Part shown: in pieces, positions 34,872 to 44,232 of the stretch
How positions within the stretch are numbered: the stretch's first letter is position 1
How the letters are laid out: the number at the start of each line of letters is the position of its first letter
Source of the DNA: Candidatus Peregrinibacteria bacterium GW2011_GWA2_33_10
Lineage (GTDB): Bacteria > Patescibacteriota > Gracilibacteria > UBA1369 > GWC2-33-13
Assembly: GCA_000989565.1 (NCBI GenBank)
Contig: LBOO01000001.1
Location: 32,032 to 96,031, forward strand
Length of the DNA: 64,000 bases
Direction: 5' to 3'
Translations under genes and position numbers: made by a program
The notes under the pieces: generated by a model
What the model was told of the DNA's origin: nothing
What the model saw: the letters and a program-made list of their open reading frames with translations, nothing else
Database searches by the model: none

Positions 34872-36416
34872 TTAATTAGTATTTAATTCCTCAGCAAACA
34901 AAGGTTTAAAACTCTGTAAAGTGGCTTTTATATTTAAGGCACTCTTTCTTAAAACAAATTCATTCTCAATATCCGGAGCTAAAATTTGCGATTGGTTTAA
35001 ATTCGAATTTTGATTCAGTAATTCGTTTCCACTCAAAGTCTCACCAATAACCTGATCACATAAAACTTCCAGAGAACTGAAAGCAACTTTAAATTCAACT
35101 ATATCAGCCTTAATAGGTAATTCTTCTGATTTAGTTTGAATATTTTGCGCTTTTTCCTCTTTTTTTAGCTGTTTTTTTTCTTTAACTTTCTTTAAAATAA
35201 AAATAAATAATTTACTGATTAAACCTTCTTCCGTGGTCTTAATTTCCGGTGCTTTCTCTGATTTTCCTATTTTTGGCTCGTTTGAAATTGCTAAAGGTTC
35301 TACTATTTGTTGTACCTTCTCCATTTTGGCACCTGATTCAATATTCAAACTTTGAAGCTCTTGTGAATAAAATTCAAAAATAGTAGATAAATTATTCGGT
35401 TCTTTTTTCTCCTCTTCATCCAATCTCTGCATATTTGCCTCAATAACGTCTGATTTTATTTGAACCTGTTTCTGTCCTTTGGCAATATTTACTTTTTCTC
35501 TAATTTGAGCTGAAATATTAATTAAAATTTGCTCTCTTTCATTATCGGGGATTGAAACAAATTCACTATATTTTTCCTCAATTTTCTGACGCAATTCCTG
35601 ATTTTTAACATTTAATTCCTCTGAAACTTCTTTATTTAGCTCCAAAGCGCCGCCCTGCTCTTCCGATTTTTTGATTTCTTCAGTATCATCATTCTTCACT
35701 TCCTGAATAACCGAGCCATGAGCAGGAAAAGTCTCAAATTTAGGATTTTGCCCAAGTCTATAAAAATGTCCCGCGCCCTGTCCCGCAAAATCTTTTGCCC
35801 AAGGCTGATAAGGGAAAAAACGAATAAAATAATTTTTCCCCCCGGGTTCAACGATTTTGTAAGTTTTAGGCGAATTGTCAGAATTATATTTATATAAACC
35901 TTTCAAGGCCAAACCGTTTTTCTCCGCATTAAAATCAATATTGCCTATTTCATCCCGATAATCGATTATAAACGGTCCGGAAAGTTCTCCTTGCAGCGGA
36001 TGCTGCCGATCTTTATAATTAATTGCTTCCCTTCCACTATGCATTGGATCAACCAAAAACTCTCTGGCTAAATCCCTTTCCGCCTCAAAAGTTTTACTTT
36101 CATTCAACAAAGAAGGATTAACCAAATTATCAACTTCCGTACCTTTCAAAATTTCCTCCAATCTGGAATTCAATCTTTCACTCCCTTCCGCATAAAGACC
36201 ATCTCTAATATTTCCAATCTCTTTTTTAAAATTATCAACTGCCTCATTTAATTTTTTAACTTGAGACAAATCACTAATATCCCCTATTTCCCGCGTTAAA
36301 ATTTTTATATAATCATCAATTTGCCTGGAAATACTCTCGTTTTGCGCTTCAACGCTCAATTCAAAGTTTTCGTCATTCTCCTGCGGTCTCTGTGCTGTTT
36401 CAAATAGATTTGTCAT
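34872..36416 (-). CDS. Hypothetical protein, large, helical and charged
   Basis: The 514-residue protein has no signal peptide. Residues 1-95 are helical (RQIDDYIKILTREIGDISDL...). Residues ~125-240 look globular, with Gly/Pro-rich and aromatic segments (LSGPFIIDYRDEIGNIDF, NYFIRFFPYQPWAKDF, GQGAGHFYRLGQ). The rest is Lys/Glu-rich, probably coiled coil, with a short hydrophobic segment LISKLFIFILKKVKEKK near residue 400. I do not recognise any domain. It is 2 bases downstream of the 36419 gene and 10 bases upstream of the Clp gene on the same strand, so the three form one operon. A role as client or partner of that Clp protein is only inferred from position. Confidence 0.6.
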   Translation of the reverse strand: MTNLFETAQRPQENDENFELSVEAQNESISRQIDDYIKILTREIGDISDLSQVKKLNEAVDNFKKEIGNIRDGLYAEGSERLNSRLEEILKGTEVDNLVNPSLLNESKTFEAERDLAREFLVDPMHSGREAINYKDRQHPLQGELSGPFIIDYRDEIGNIDFNAEKNGLALKGLYKYNSDNSPKTYKIVEPGGKNYFIRFFPYQPWAKDFAGQGAGHFYRLGQNPKFETFPAHGSVIQEVKNDDTEEIKKSEEQGGALELNKEVSEELNVKNQELRQKIEEKYSEFVSIPDNEREQILINISAQIREKVNIAKGQKQVQIKSDVIEANMQRLDEEEKKEPNNLSTIFEFYSQELQSLNIESGAKMEKVQQIVEPLAISNEPKIGKSEKAPEIKTTEEGLISKLFIFILKKVKEKKQLKKEEKAQNIQTKSEELPIKADIVEFKVAFSSLEVLCDQVIGETLSGNELLNQNSNLNQSQILAPDIENEFVLRKSALNIKATLQSFKPLFAEELNTN

Positions 36417-36418
36417 AT

Positions 36419-36733
36419 TTAAATTTCATCTAATTTATTAATAAGATTTCGCATTTTCCGCGACTCATCATTTTTTTCCAACTTTTCACTATTTTTAAAA
36501 ATCGGATTAATCTCTTTTCGATTAAATACATTAAGTTTATTTAAAAATTTTTTATCTTCAACAAGTAAACATTTCGCTAACCTCTCCTTCTCTTCCAAAA
36601 TTACTTTTTTGCTCCGCGCGAATTTATCATCGCTCAGTTGAGGCAAAATATTCTCCCATTTTCGTACAATTTCAGGATCATTAAAAAATTTTAAAATTTC
36701 CAAAACGTTATTAATCTGCGACCTTGTTGGCAT
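36419..36733 (-). CDS. Hypothetical helical protein
   Basis: The 104-residue protein is helical and charged (MPTRSQINNVLEILKFFNDPEIVRKWENILPQL, given here only as the segments INNVLEILKFFNDPEIVRKW and PQLSDDKFARSKK). It has no membrane segment, Cys or recognised domain. It heads a three-gene minus-strand operon with the 514-residue protein (2-base gap) and the divergent Clp ATPase. The 141 bases upstream are extremely AT-rich and separate it from the divergent plus-strand pair at 36875. Confidence 0.55.
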   Translation of the reverse strand: MPTRSQINNVLEILKFFNDPEIVRKWENILPQLSDDKFARSKKVILEEKERLAKCLLVEDKKFLNKLNVFNRKEINPIFKNSEKLEKNDESRKMRNLINKLDEI

Positions 36734-36874
36734 TAATGATTGTTTTATAAAAATCTTAATATTTTAACATAAAAAAAGAAAAAATAATAGTACTATTAAA
36801 GTAAAAAAAAGACAAACGAGTATTGTTTTATTTATAAAAATATATTAAAATAAATAGATATATAAAATATTGTT

Positions 36875-37018
36875 ATGAATAAAAATATACCTAAAAAAGA
36901 ATTATTAGAAATTTTAAAGATTGTATTGTTTCAGTCAGGATACGAGTATGAAAAAATAATACAACAAAAAGAAAAAATTAATTTAAAAAAAATTGAAAAT
37001 AATATAAATGAAATTTAA
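36875..37018 (+). CDS. Small hypothetical protein, 47 residues
   Basis: The ATG at 36875 opens a 47-residue frame beginning MNKNIPKKELLEILKIVLFQ and ending KKIENNINEI. It is amphipathic and probably two short helices. The TAA at 37016-37018 is followed after two bases by the ATG of the L,D-transpeptidase gene, a spacing that suggests translational coupling. An ORF this short in AT-rich DNA could arise by chance, so the main support is its position and lack of other coding potential here. Confidence 0.45.
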   Translation: MNKNIPKKELLEILKIVLFQSGYEYEKIIQQKEKINLKKIENNINEI

Positions 37019-37020
37019 AC

Positions 37021-38295
37021 ATGATAATTTATAAACAATTATTTTTTTCTGAAAAAAAAATGATATATAAAAATCAAGAATCTCCAAAAGACTCTATTAA
37101 CACAATTATAGAAAAAAAAAATCAAACACCTGAAAAAGCCGATATTGATCAACAAATCACTGTGTGTGCCAACAAATTAAGAAATTATACAACCACACCG
37201 GACAAATGTCAGGCATTAATAAATGCATGCTATTACGTAGCTAAAAATAACGAATATTGTAAGAATAATCCACCATGGAACGACGGATGGTATATTGGAA
37301 AATATATTACTAAACTTTTAAAATTTTCACTCTCACTTCTAGTGTCTACAGCTCATGCAGAAACATCTAGAAAAATATATCAACCTGGTGAAACAGTTGG
37401 AGCTGAAGGTAACACACAAAAAATTCATGACGTGTTGGAACCTAATCAAAAATTATCAATAATATTAAACAATAATTTAGGACAAATTAAAAAAGGTACT
37501 TATAACATCATATGGGATGGTTCAACATATATTTTCGAAAAATTTCCTCAGTTAGGAAGAGTTAAAATAATGCAGGGCGATAAAATTTCAAAATATAATC
37601 CGGAAATAGATGAAATTCAAGAAAACATATTAGAAATACCAAATATAAATAATAATAACTTAACAGATAATCAGTCAATAAATTGTTCCGAAAACTTTCC
37701 CGGTAATTTTGATTTCAATGCTGTATATCCAAATTTAGATGTTATAAATGGATTTAACATAAAAGAACTTCCGTCAGCTACTAACCAAAAAATCGTAATC
37801 AAAAGAAGGGAAGGAATTTTAGATTTATATGAAAACGATAAATTTGTTAGTCGAACCAATATTCAATCTGGAAGAAATCCAATCAAATTTGATAAAACTG
37901 AAGAGGGAGATAAAACAACACCTCTGGGAATATTTTATATAGCTCAAAAAAATAATAGTAAATACCAAAAAGCATTAGTCTTAAGCTATCCAAATAAGGA
38001 GGACGCTGAAAGAGGATTAGAAAATAAACTTATAAATAAAGCACAATATGAAGCTATCATAGAAGCAATTGATAATTATCAATTACCACCTCAAAATACA
38101 CGACTTGGAGGTTTTATTGAAATTCATGGTGAATACGAAAATAAAAAAACCGGAATTGAAATAATAGACAATATTGTTAACAAAGTTACTAATAAAGTTA
38201 ACTGGACAGCGGGATGTATATCAACAAATAAAAAATCAATTTTAGATTTAGATAAAAAAGTAAAACCAAAATCAGCTATTATAGTTTTACCTTAA
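37021..38295 (+). CDS. L,D-transpeptidase (YkuD domain) with internal signal-like segment
   Basis: The 424-residue protein has a C-terminal YkuD domain (about residues 255-424). KIVIKRREGILDLYENDKF opens the fold, TTPLGIFYIAQ is the TP-G-F motif, GGFIEIHGE supplies His369, and WTAGCIST supplies the nucleophile Cys399. Such enzymes make 3-3 cross-links in peptidoglycan or attach proteins to it. Residues 1-97 are polar and contain four Cys (49, 63, 70, 80). A signal-peptide-like segment then follows, KLLKFSLSLLVSTAHAET (residues 98-115), with an AHA cleavage-like site, about 100 residues later than usual. The gene follows the small ORF by two bases and its stop overlaps the end of the convergent 38292 gene by four bases. 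Confidence 0.82.
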   Translation: MIIYKQLFFSEKKMIYKNQESPKDSINTIIEKKNQTPEKADIDQQITVCANKLRNYTTTPDKCQALINACYYVAKNNEYCKNNPPWNDGWYIGKYITKLLKFSLSLLVSTAHAETSRKIYQPGETVGAEGNTQKIHDVLEPNQKLSIILNNNLGQIKKGTYNIIWDGSTYIFEKFPQLGRVKIMQGDKISKYNPEIDEIQENILEIPNINNNNLTDNQSINCSENFPGNFDFNAVYPNLDVINGFNIKELPSATNQKIVIKRREGILDLYENDKFVSRTNIQSGRNPIKFDKTEEGDKTTPLGIFYIAQKNNSKYQKALVLSYPNKEDAERGLENKLINKAQYEAIIEAIDNYQLPPQNTRLGGFIEIHGEYENKKTGIEIIDNIVNKVTNKVNWTAGCISTNKKSILDLDKKVKPKSAIIVLP

Positions 38296-40448
38296 ACTAA
38301 ATAGTCTTTTAATTGTACTTCTCGCGAAGCAAAATTATCCCTATTATCTTTTATATTAAGACCAATTTTTGCTAGGTAACTATGCTCATCCTCTTCATTT
38401 GAAGAAATTACAATTTTAGCACCGGGAGCCATATAACCCAACATTCGATCATGATTATGATCAAACGTACTTATACACCCATGACTTGCCACAAATATCG
38501 CCCCCCCACTTCGGGCATATTTTTGATCTAAAGGTATATTTATCAATCCTAAATCTATCACTTTTTGATGTAAAAACGTCCCTGTATTTCCAACATTGAC
38601 TGCTTTATTATCGCCAAATGGATTTCTATTCAAATATTTACCGTATCCTGAAGAAATCATATTATCAAAATCGGAATTTGTAAATTGAACCAAATCATTA
38701 GGAAAATTTTCTTTCCACTGTTTAAAAGCTATAGCTAAATTTGAAGTTTCAATGTTTCTTTTTTGAATCTTCTCCTTCAATTTAGATGCTCCTCCGACAA
38801 CTTGTGTCTGTAATCTAATATCATCCCAGCGAATTTTTCTACCTTTAATTAAATAAGTTGCATCATCACCGGTTGCAGGGAGCCATTCTGATGTGTTCGG
38901 AAACTGATGGTAAACGATACCATTTTCAAATTTAAGATTCGAGCTTCCTGCAATCCATGCTTCTTTATATCTTTCAGTTGTATGATATGCAATTGACTCA
39001 GCCTTAAAAACCCCATCAGGTGTTTTTGTTCTAGACAATAATCCGGAATCTTCATTTTTTGATTTTGCTTCCCTTGAACCGCCACGAGCATCAAATGAAT
39101 CAATTAAAACATATTTCCCTCTGATCATTTGAAATATTTTAGTAATTTGTCTTACCTGATCAAACCAAATTACCGTCCCTTTATAATTTTGTTTAACATC
39201 CTCAAAATATTTTTTTCTTAAATATTCAGATAATGTAGATTCCGTTTTTCCAATTTTTTTTAATACGGTATCTTTTAATAAATTGGCATATGATAAACCA
39301 ACTTTTTCCGATAAACAAGAATAAACCTTTTCAAAAATAGGAACTGACCCCTGTGCTTGTCTTTTGATTAAAATATTACTAACTACATCAATCAATTTAT
39401 TAGCAATATTATCAATTCTATTTGTACGGCCCAAATCAATAAAATCTTTCGAATATTTAGTAATTTGTGTAGCAATAAAACTACTATCTTCATTTTCAAG
39501 TTTCAATAATAGCTTTAATTGTTCATTAATTTTTTGTTTCTCTTGAGAATTGGTGTCCGATTCTTGATATTCAGTTACAATTTCCCGCTTTTCCGGAATA
39601 GGATTTTCTTTCTCTCCGACTATTGTTTCTCCTGATTTCTGACTCCGAGAAATATCTATAGGTTGTTCATTGTCTAATTGAGCAGATTTATCGCCTGTAC
39701 TAAATTCTTTAATCGTTACATTATCACGATCATTAACGCAAATTTTAAAAATCCTTCCTTGTTCATCTACAACTCTCTTATATTCATATTTTCCTTGATT
39801 AGGCAAATCTCCTACAATTTGAAACTTTTCTCCTTTTTGTGTTGATTTAGTAACTCTATTTGTAACAATATTGCGCAAATTTTCTGATTTATTAACTTCA
39901 ATATAATTAATTGGCCCTATTTTTTCAGTAATTTTCCACCCTAACTTTATAGCTCTCTCTAAAAACCAAATCTTCTGATTTTCCGGTTTTTTAAAAAAAA
40001 CATTTATTTGACTTGCATAAACTTCATCAAATTCATCATCAGTTATTGTCTTTTTCAAAGCAGATGACACATCTCTATCGGAAGCCGATTCTAAATTTGA
40101 AGATAAAGTTCTAACCAACTCATTCAAATAAATTACTATTTTCCGAAAATACACAATTTTTAATTCTCGATCTTTTTGAATGTTCAATTCAAGTAGCTGA
40201 AAATTTAAATTTGATAATTGAAAATCAATCATAACTTCAGCCTGATCAAACAATCTACTCTTCTCTTCAGATGATAAAAAATTATTACTTTTAATTGTAT
40301 TTTCTAACTGTGAAAGAACATTTTTATATTGCTCATCAATTTGAGTAGAATCAATTTCTATTTTATTCTTATCTAAAACTGTTTCAAGTTTTCTCGATTG
40401 ATCTAAAAATTCATTTTTTGGAACTTGGTCTTGTGATAATGTTTCCAT
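38292..40448 (-). CDS. Large YkuD-like L,D-transpeptidase without signal peptide
   Basis: The 718-residue protein has a long N-terminal helical region (residues 1-~330), no signal peptide and no membrane segment. A C-terminal region carries GTVIWFDQVRQITKIFQMI, RTKTPDGVFKAES (TP-G-F motif) and, near residue 665, ARSGGAIFVASHGCISTFDHNH with the SHGC active-site motif of L,D-transpeptidases. An insertion of about 120 residues separates the TP-G-F and SHGC parts. As with the convergent 37021 gene the catalytic signature is good but a classical export signal is missing. Both genes end at the same point (4-base overlap). Confidence 0.75.
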   Translation of the reverse strand: METLSQDQVPKNEFLDQSRKLETVLDKNKIEIDSTQIDEQYKNVLSQLENTIKSNNFLSSEEKSRLFDQAEVMIDFQLSNLNFQLLELNIQKDRELKIVYFRKIVIYLNELVRTLSSNLESASDRDVSSALKKTITDDEFDEVYASQINVFFKKPENQKIWFLERAIKLGWKITEKIGPINYIEVNKSENLRNIVTNRVTKSTQKGEKFQIVGDLPNQGKYEYKRVVDEQGRIFKICVNDRDNVTIKEFSTGDKSAQLDNEQPIDISRSQKSGETIVGEKENPIPEKREIVTEYQESDTNSQEKQKINEQLKLLLKLENEDSSFIATQITKYSKDFIDLGRTNRIDNIANKLIDVVSNILIKRQAQGSVPIFEKVYSCLSEKVGLSYANLLKDTVLKKIGKTESTLSEYLRKKYFEDVKQNYKGTVIWFDQVRQITKIFQMIRGKYVLIDSFDARGGSREAKSKNEDSGLLSRTKTPDGVFKAESIAYHTTERYKEAWIAGSSNLKFENGIVYHQFPNTSEWLPATGDDATYLIKGRKIRWDDIRLQTQVVGGASKLKEKIQKRNIETSNLAIAFKQWKENFPNDLVQFTNSDFDNMISSGYGKYLNRNPFGDNKAVNVGNTGTFLHQKVIDLGLINIPLDQKYARSGGAIFVASHGCISTFDHNHDRMLGYMAPGAKIVISSNEEDEHSYLAKIGLNIKDNRDNFASREVQLKDYLV

Positions 40449-40506
40449 TTAAAATTGTTAAAATCATATAATTATAAAATATAATCAAACAATTTGCAAC
40501 AAAGTC

Positions 40507-40590
40507 TCGTAAGCCATAATCCATAAACCGTAAAAAAAATATTTAATAATTTATAAAATTCAATTTACGGTTAACGAATTACGGATTATG
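40507..40590. repeat. CGTAATT heptamer inverted repeat, degenerate copy
   Basis: The left arm TCGTAAGCCATAATCCATAA with ACCGTAAA (40507-40533) faces the right arm TTTACGG-TTAACGAATTACGG-ATTATG (40564-40590). It is weaker than the copies at 31865 and 48902. It lies in the 209-base gap between the divergent 38292 and dnaE genes; the rest of that gap shows no other feature. Confidence 0.65.
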
Positions 40591-40657
40591 ATCACTATCC
40601 ATTGACCCTCAACTCACCGCAGTATATTTTTAAACCAGCGATTTATTTAAACTTTCC

Positions 40658-43600
40658 ATGGAATTTGTACATCTTCATAATCACACGCACTACAGCCTTC
40701 TCGATGGTTTAACCAAACTTGAAGATTTGGTTGATGTGGCGATTGAGCAAGGATCAAAAGCAATCGCGAAAACAGACCATGGTGTAATGTATGGCACAGT
40801 CGAGTTTTATAAAGCCGCTAAAACAAAAGATATCAAGCCGATTATTGGTTGCGAAGCTTATATTCATCCGATTAGTCGTTTTAATCGTGATAAAGATTCA
40901 AAATATTTTCATCTGATTCTTCTCGCATACAACGATGAAGGTTATAAAAATCTCCTTTATTTAACGACAATTGCCAATTTGGAAGGTTTTTATTATAAAC
41001 CCAGAATCGATTTCGAACTTTTAAAAGAACACTCAAAAGGTTTAATCGCCTCCAGCGCTTGTCTTCAAGGTCAAGTCGCGCAAAGCGTAATGTATGGAGA
41101 ACCGGAAAAAACAATTGAAATTATAAAAAAATATCAACAAATATTTGGCCAAGAAAACTTCTTTTTGGAACTTCAACATCATCCGGAAATTCCGGCGCAA
41201 GATCAAGCAAATAAAAAATTGATTGAATTTTCAAAATTGACAAACGCGCCTTTAATTATCACAAATGACGCTCATTACGCCAAAAAAGACGACGCGGAAG
41301 CTCATGATGTACTGATTTGCATTCAAACACAAAAAAAAGTTCAAGATGAAGATCGCATGAAATATCCCGGCGACTTTTCTTTAAAAAATCCCGAAATTCT
41401 AAAACAAGCATTTCCCGACTTGCCTGACGCATTTAAAAATACTGTAGAAATCGCCAATAGATGCGAAATTAACATTCATCTAGGTCAAAATCTCATACCT
41501 GCTTTTCAGACACCTTTCAATAAAGACCCTTATGACTATTTGAAAGAATTATGTTATCAAGGTTTAAAAGAACGCTATGGCGACAATCCTTCAGAAGAAA
41601 CTTTTTCGCGCTTGGAATATGAGCTGGATATAATTCATAAAATGGGATTCGATACGTATTTTTTAATTGTACAAGACTTTATTTCATACGCAAAAAGCCA
41701 GGGAATCGTAGTAGGACCCGGACGAGGATCAGCGGCCGGCTCAATAATCGCATATTGCCTTAAAATAACGGATTTGGATCCTTTAAGATATGGACTTTTA
41801 TTTGAAAGATTCCTAAATCCGGAACGTGTCAGCATGCCTGATATTGATATTGATTTCGCGGATACAAGAAGAGGAGAAGTTTTAAATTATGTTTCTGAAA
41901 AATACGGTAAAAATCATGTCGCTCAAATTATCACATTCGGAACTATGGCGGCACGCGCCGCGGTGCGTGATGCCGGTCGCGCTTTAGGCTATCCTTACGC
42001 CGAAGTCGATTCTGTCTCAAAAATTATTCCTCCTCCGATTTTAGGCAAGCATCAGCCTTTAAAATTATCAATTGAAACAGATCCCGAATTAAAACTGCGA
42101 TATCAAAAAGAACCAAGAGTAAAAAAATTAATGGATACGGCGATAAAACTGGAAGGAACAATCAGACATGTCGGTACTCATGCCTGCGCAGTAGTCATTT
42201 CACGCGAACCATTGATCAACTATTGCCCTATCCAAAAAGCAATTGGAGAGGGAGAAGAAGGTTTGATCACTCAATATCCAATGAAGCCGTTAGAAACCAT
42301 AGGACTTCTTAAAATGGATTTTTTAGGACTTCGAAATCTCACGATAATTGAAACAACTCTAAATTTAATTAAAAACCGGTATGAAGAAAAAATAATCCTC
42401 ACGCAAATTCCAATGGATGATGAAAAAACTTTCATCTTATTGAAAAATGGTGAAACTACAGGCGTATTCCAAATGGAATCCGCGGGAATGAAAAGATATT
42501 TAAAACAACTTGAACCTACAAGTTTTGAAGATATTATAGCCATGATTTCCCTATACCGTCCCGGCCCCATGGATTGGATTCCCGACTATATTGAAAGAAA
42601 ACATGGCAGAAAAGAAGTAAAATATCTGCATAATTCACTGGAAGAAGTATTGAAAGAAACCAATGGAATTGCTATTTATCAAGAACAAATTTTGCAAATC
42701 GCTCAAAAATTCGCAGGTTTTAGTTTAGGAGAAGCTGATATTTTGCGCAGAGCAATAGGCAAAAAAATACCGAAAGAATTGGCTGATCAAAGAAAAAAAT
42801 TAATCGATGGCGCGAAAAACTTGGGACATAATGAGAAACTGGCAATAGAAATATTCGAGAAAGTCATTGAACCTTTCGCCGGTTATGGATTCAATAAATC
42901 ACACGCGGCTTGTTATGCTCTTATTTCTTACCAAACTGCTTATTTAAAAGCAAATTATCCTGTTGAATACATGACTGCATTACTTTCGGCGGACGCTGAC
43001 AACACAGATCGTATAATAATCGAAATAAATGAATGTGAGCGCATGAATATCAAAGTTTTACCTCCGGCAGTCAATGAATCCAATTCTGATTTCACAGTGA
43101 TTGATAACAAAACAATCAGATTCGGATTAAATGCGATTAAAGGAATCGGCGCCCAATCAACGGAAATAATTCTGCACGAACGTGAACAAAAAGGCGGCTT
43201 CAATACATTTGAAAACTTCTTAAAACGAGTTCCGAGCAAACAGATCAATAAAAAAAATCTTGAATCTTTGGCTTACTCCGGAGCTTTGGATGAGTTGATT
43301 GAAAGAAATACGGTCATAAATAATATTGAAGAAATTACCAAATTCGCTAAAAGCTGCCAAGAAGACAGTCATGAAAATCAAATCGATATTTTTTCTTTAA
43401 TGCCTACAAATGGCGATGAACATGTAACATTAAAATTAAAAAAAACGCACCCTGCCAAAGATCTTGAAAAACTAATGCATGAAAAAAAATATCTCGGACT
43501 TTATGTTTCACGACATCCTCTGCAAGGCTTAACTCAATATCTAAAGAAAAAAGGACGTTTAATCAAAACCATTGACAAAAAATTCACTGACAAATTAATA

Positions 43601-44176
43601 AAAATCGCCGGTATGATTGTGGAATCCAAAAGAGTTTATACAAAATCCGGAAAACCAATGTTTTACGGAATGATTGAAGATACCACGGGAAGATTGCCAT
43701 TTGTGGTATTTCCGAATACTTATGAGCAAATTAAGGATAATCTTCAAGAAGACAAATTGATTTTTTTACAAGGCAGGATAGATAATCGGCGGGACGGCAT
43801 GCAATTGGCGTGCCAAGAAGCCAAAACATTATCTCTGGAAAATGCGATAGAAAGAGCAAAACAAGAAGGTCTTTATGATCCTCGGGAAAAAATAAACCGC
43901 TTTAATCAAAATAATGAAGAATCTTTACCTGCAAATGGTAAAACCGAAGAAATGAATAACTCGGAAAATACTTTTATTATAAAAATACCATCAATAACAA
44001 CGCCAAAAAATTTGCAAAATTTAAAAAAATTATTGCAAGAAAACCCCGGAACTATAACAATCGAAATGCATATACTCTCCCCAAATGAAATCAAAAAAAT
44101 CCGACTCCCCGAAAAAGTGAATATAAACGACGACCTGAAAAAAAAGATTGCTGAAATAGTGACAAATGAGATATAA
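40658..44176 (+). CDS. dnaE: DNA polymerase III alpha subunit
   Basis: The 1172-residue protein has the full DnaE layout. The N-terminal PHP domain begins FVHLHNHTHYSLLDGLTKLEDL with KTDHGVMYG. The polymerase palm has GPGRGSAAGSIIAYCL and MPDIDIDFAD (catalytic Asp pair near residue 400), and YRPGPMDWIPDYI and GYGFNKSHAACYALISYQTAYLKANYPVEYM follow. The tail has a helix-hairpin-helix region (GIGAQSTEIIL) and an OB fold (KIAGMIVESKRVYTKSGKPMFYGMIEDTTG). It is the replicative polymerase. The C-terminal ~100 residues are low-complexity, Asn/Glu-rich before a last small domain. aspS follows on the same strand after a repeat-bearing gap of 56 bases. Confidence 0.97.
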   Translation: MEFVHLHNHTHYSLLDGLTKLEDLVDVAIEQGSKAIAKTDHGVMYGTVEFYKAAKTKDIKPIIGCEAYIHPISRFNRDKDSKYFHLILLAYNDEGYKNLLYLTTIANLEGFYYKPRIDFELLKEHSKGLIASSACLQGQVAQSVMYGEPEKTIEIIKKYQQIFGQENFFLELQHHPEIPAQDQANKKLIEFSKLTNAPLIITNDAHYAKKDDAEAHDVLICIQTQKKVQDEDRMKYPGDFSLKNPEILKQAFPDLPDAFKNTVEIANRCEINIHLGQNLIPAFQTPFNKDPYDYLKELCYQGLKERYGDNPSEETFSRLEYELDIIHKMGFDTYFLIVQDFISYAKSQGIVVGPGRGSAAGSIIAYCLKITDLDPLRYGLLFERFLNPERVSMPDIDIDFADTRRGEVLNYVSEKYGKNHVAQIITFGTMAARAAVRDAGRALGYPYAEVDSVSKIIPPPILGKHQPLKLSIETDPELKLRYQKEPRVKKLMDTAIKLEGTIRHVGTHACAVVISREPLINYCPIQKAIGEGEEGLITQYPMKPLETIGLLKMDFLGLRNLTIIETTLNLIKNRYEEKIILTQIPMDDEKTFILLKNGETTGVFQMESAGMKRYLKQLEPTSFEDIIAMISLYRPGPMDWIPDYIERKHGRKEVKYLHNSLEEVLKETNGIAIYQEQILQIAQKFAGFSLGEADILRRAIGKKIPKELADQRKKLIDGAKNLGHNEKLAIEIFEKVIEPFAGYGFNKSHAACYALISYQTAYLKANYPVEYMTALLSADADNTDRIIIEINECERMNIKVLPPAVNESNSDFTVIDNKTIRFGLNAIKGIGAQSTEIILHEREQKGGFNTFENFLKRVPSKQINKKNLESLAYSGALDELIERNTVINNIEEITKFAKSCQEDSHENQIDIFSLMPTNGDEHVTLKLKKTHPAKDLEKLMHEKKYLGLYVSRHPLQGLTQYLKKKGRLIKTIDKKFTDKLIKIAGMIVESKRVYTKSGKPMFYGMIEDTTGRLPFVVFPNTYEQIKDNLQEDKLIFLQGRIDNRRDGMQLACQEAKTLSLENAIERAKQEGLYDPREKINRFNQNNEESLPANGKTEEMNNSENTFIIKIPSITTPKNLQNLKKLLQENPGTITIEMHILSPNEIKKIRLPEKVNINDDLKKKIAEIVTNEI

Positions 44177-44180
44177 ATTA

Positions 44181-44217
44181 GGTAACCGGCGACCGGTTGA
44201 TCAGTTGGTCACTAACC
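44181..44217. repeat. Short GATCAG-type repeat after dnaE
   Basis: GGTAACCGGCGACCGGTTGATCAG at its start (read as overlapping units GACCGGT, TGATCAG, TTGGTCA) ends in CTAACC. It is adjacent to the dnaE stop and can fold as GGT...ACC arms. Confidence 0.4.
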
Positions 44218-44232
44218 TTAATCCCTCCCCTC

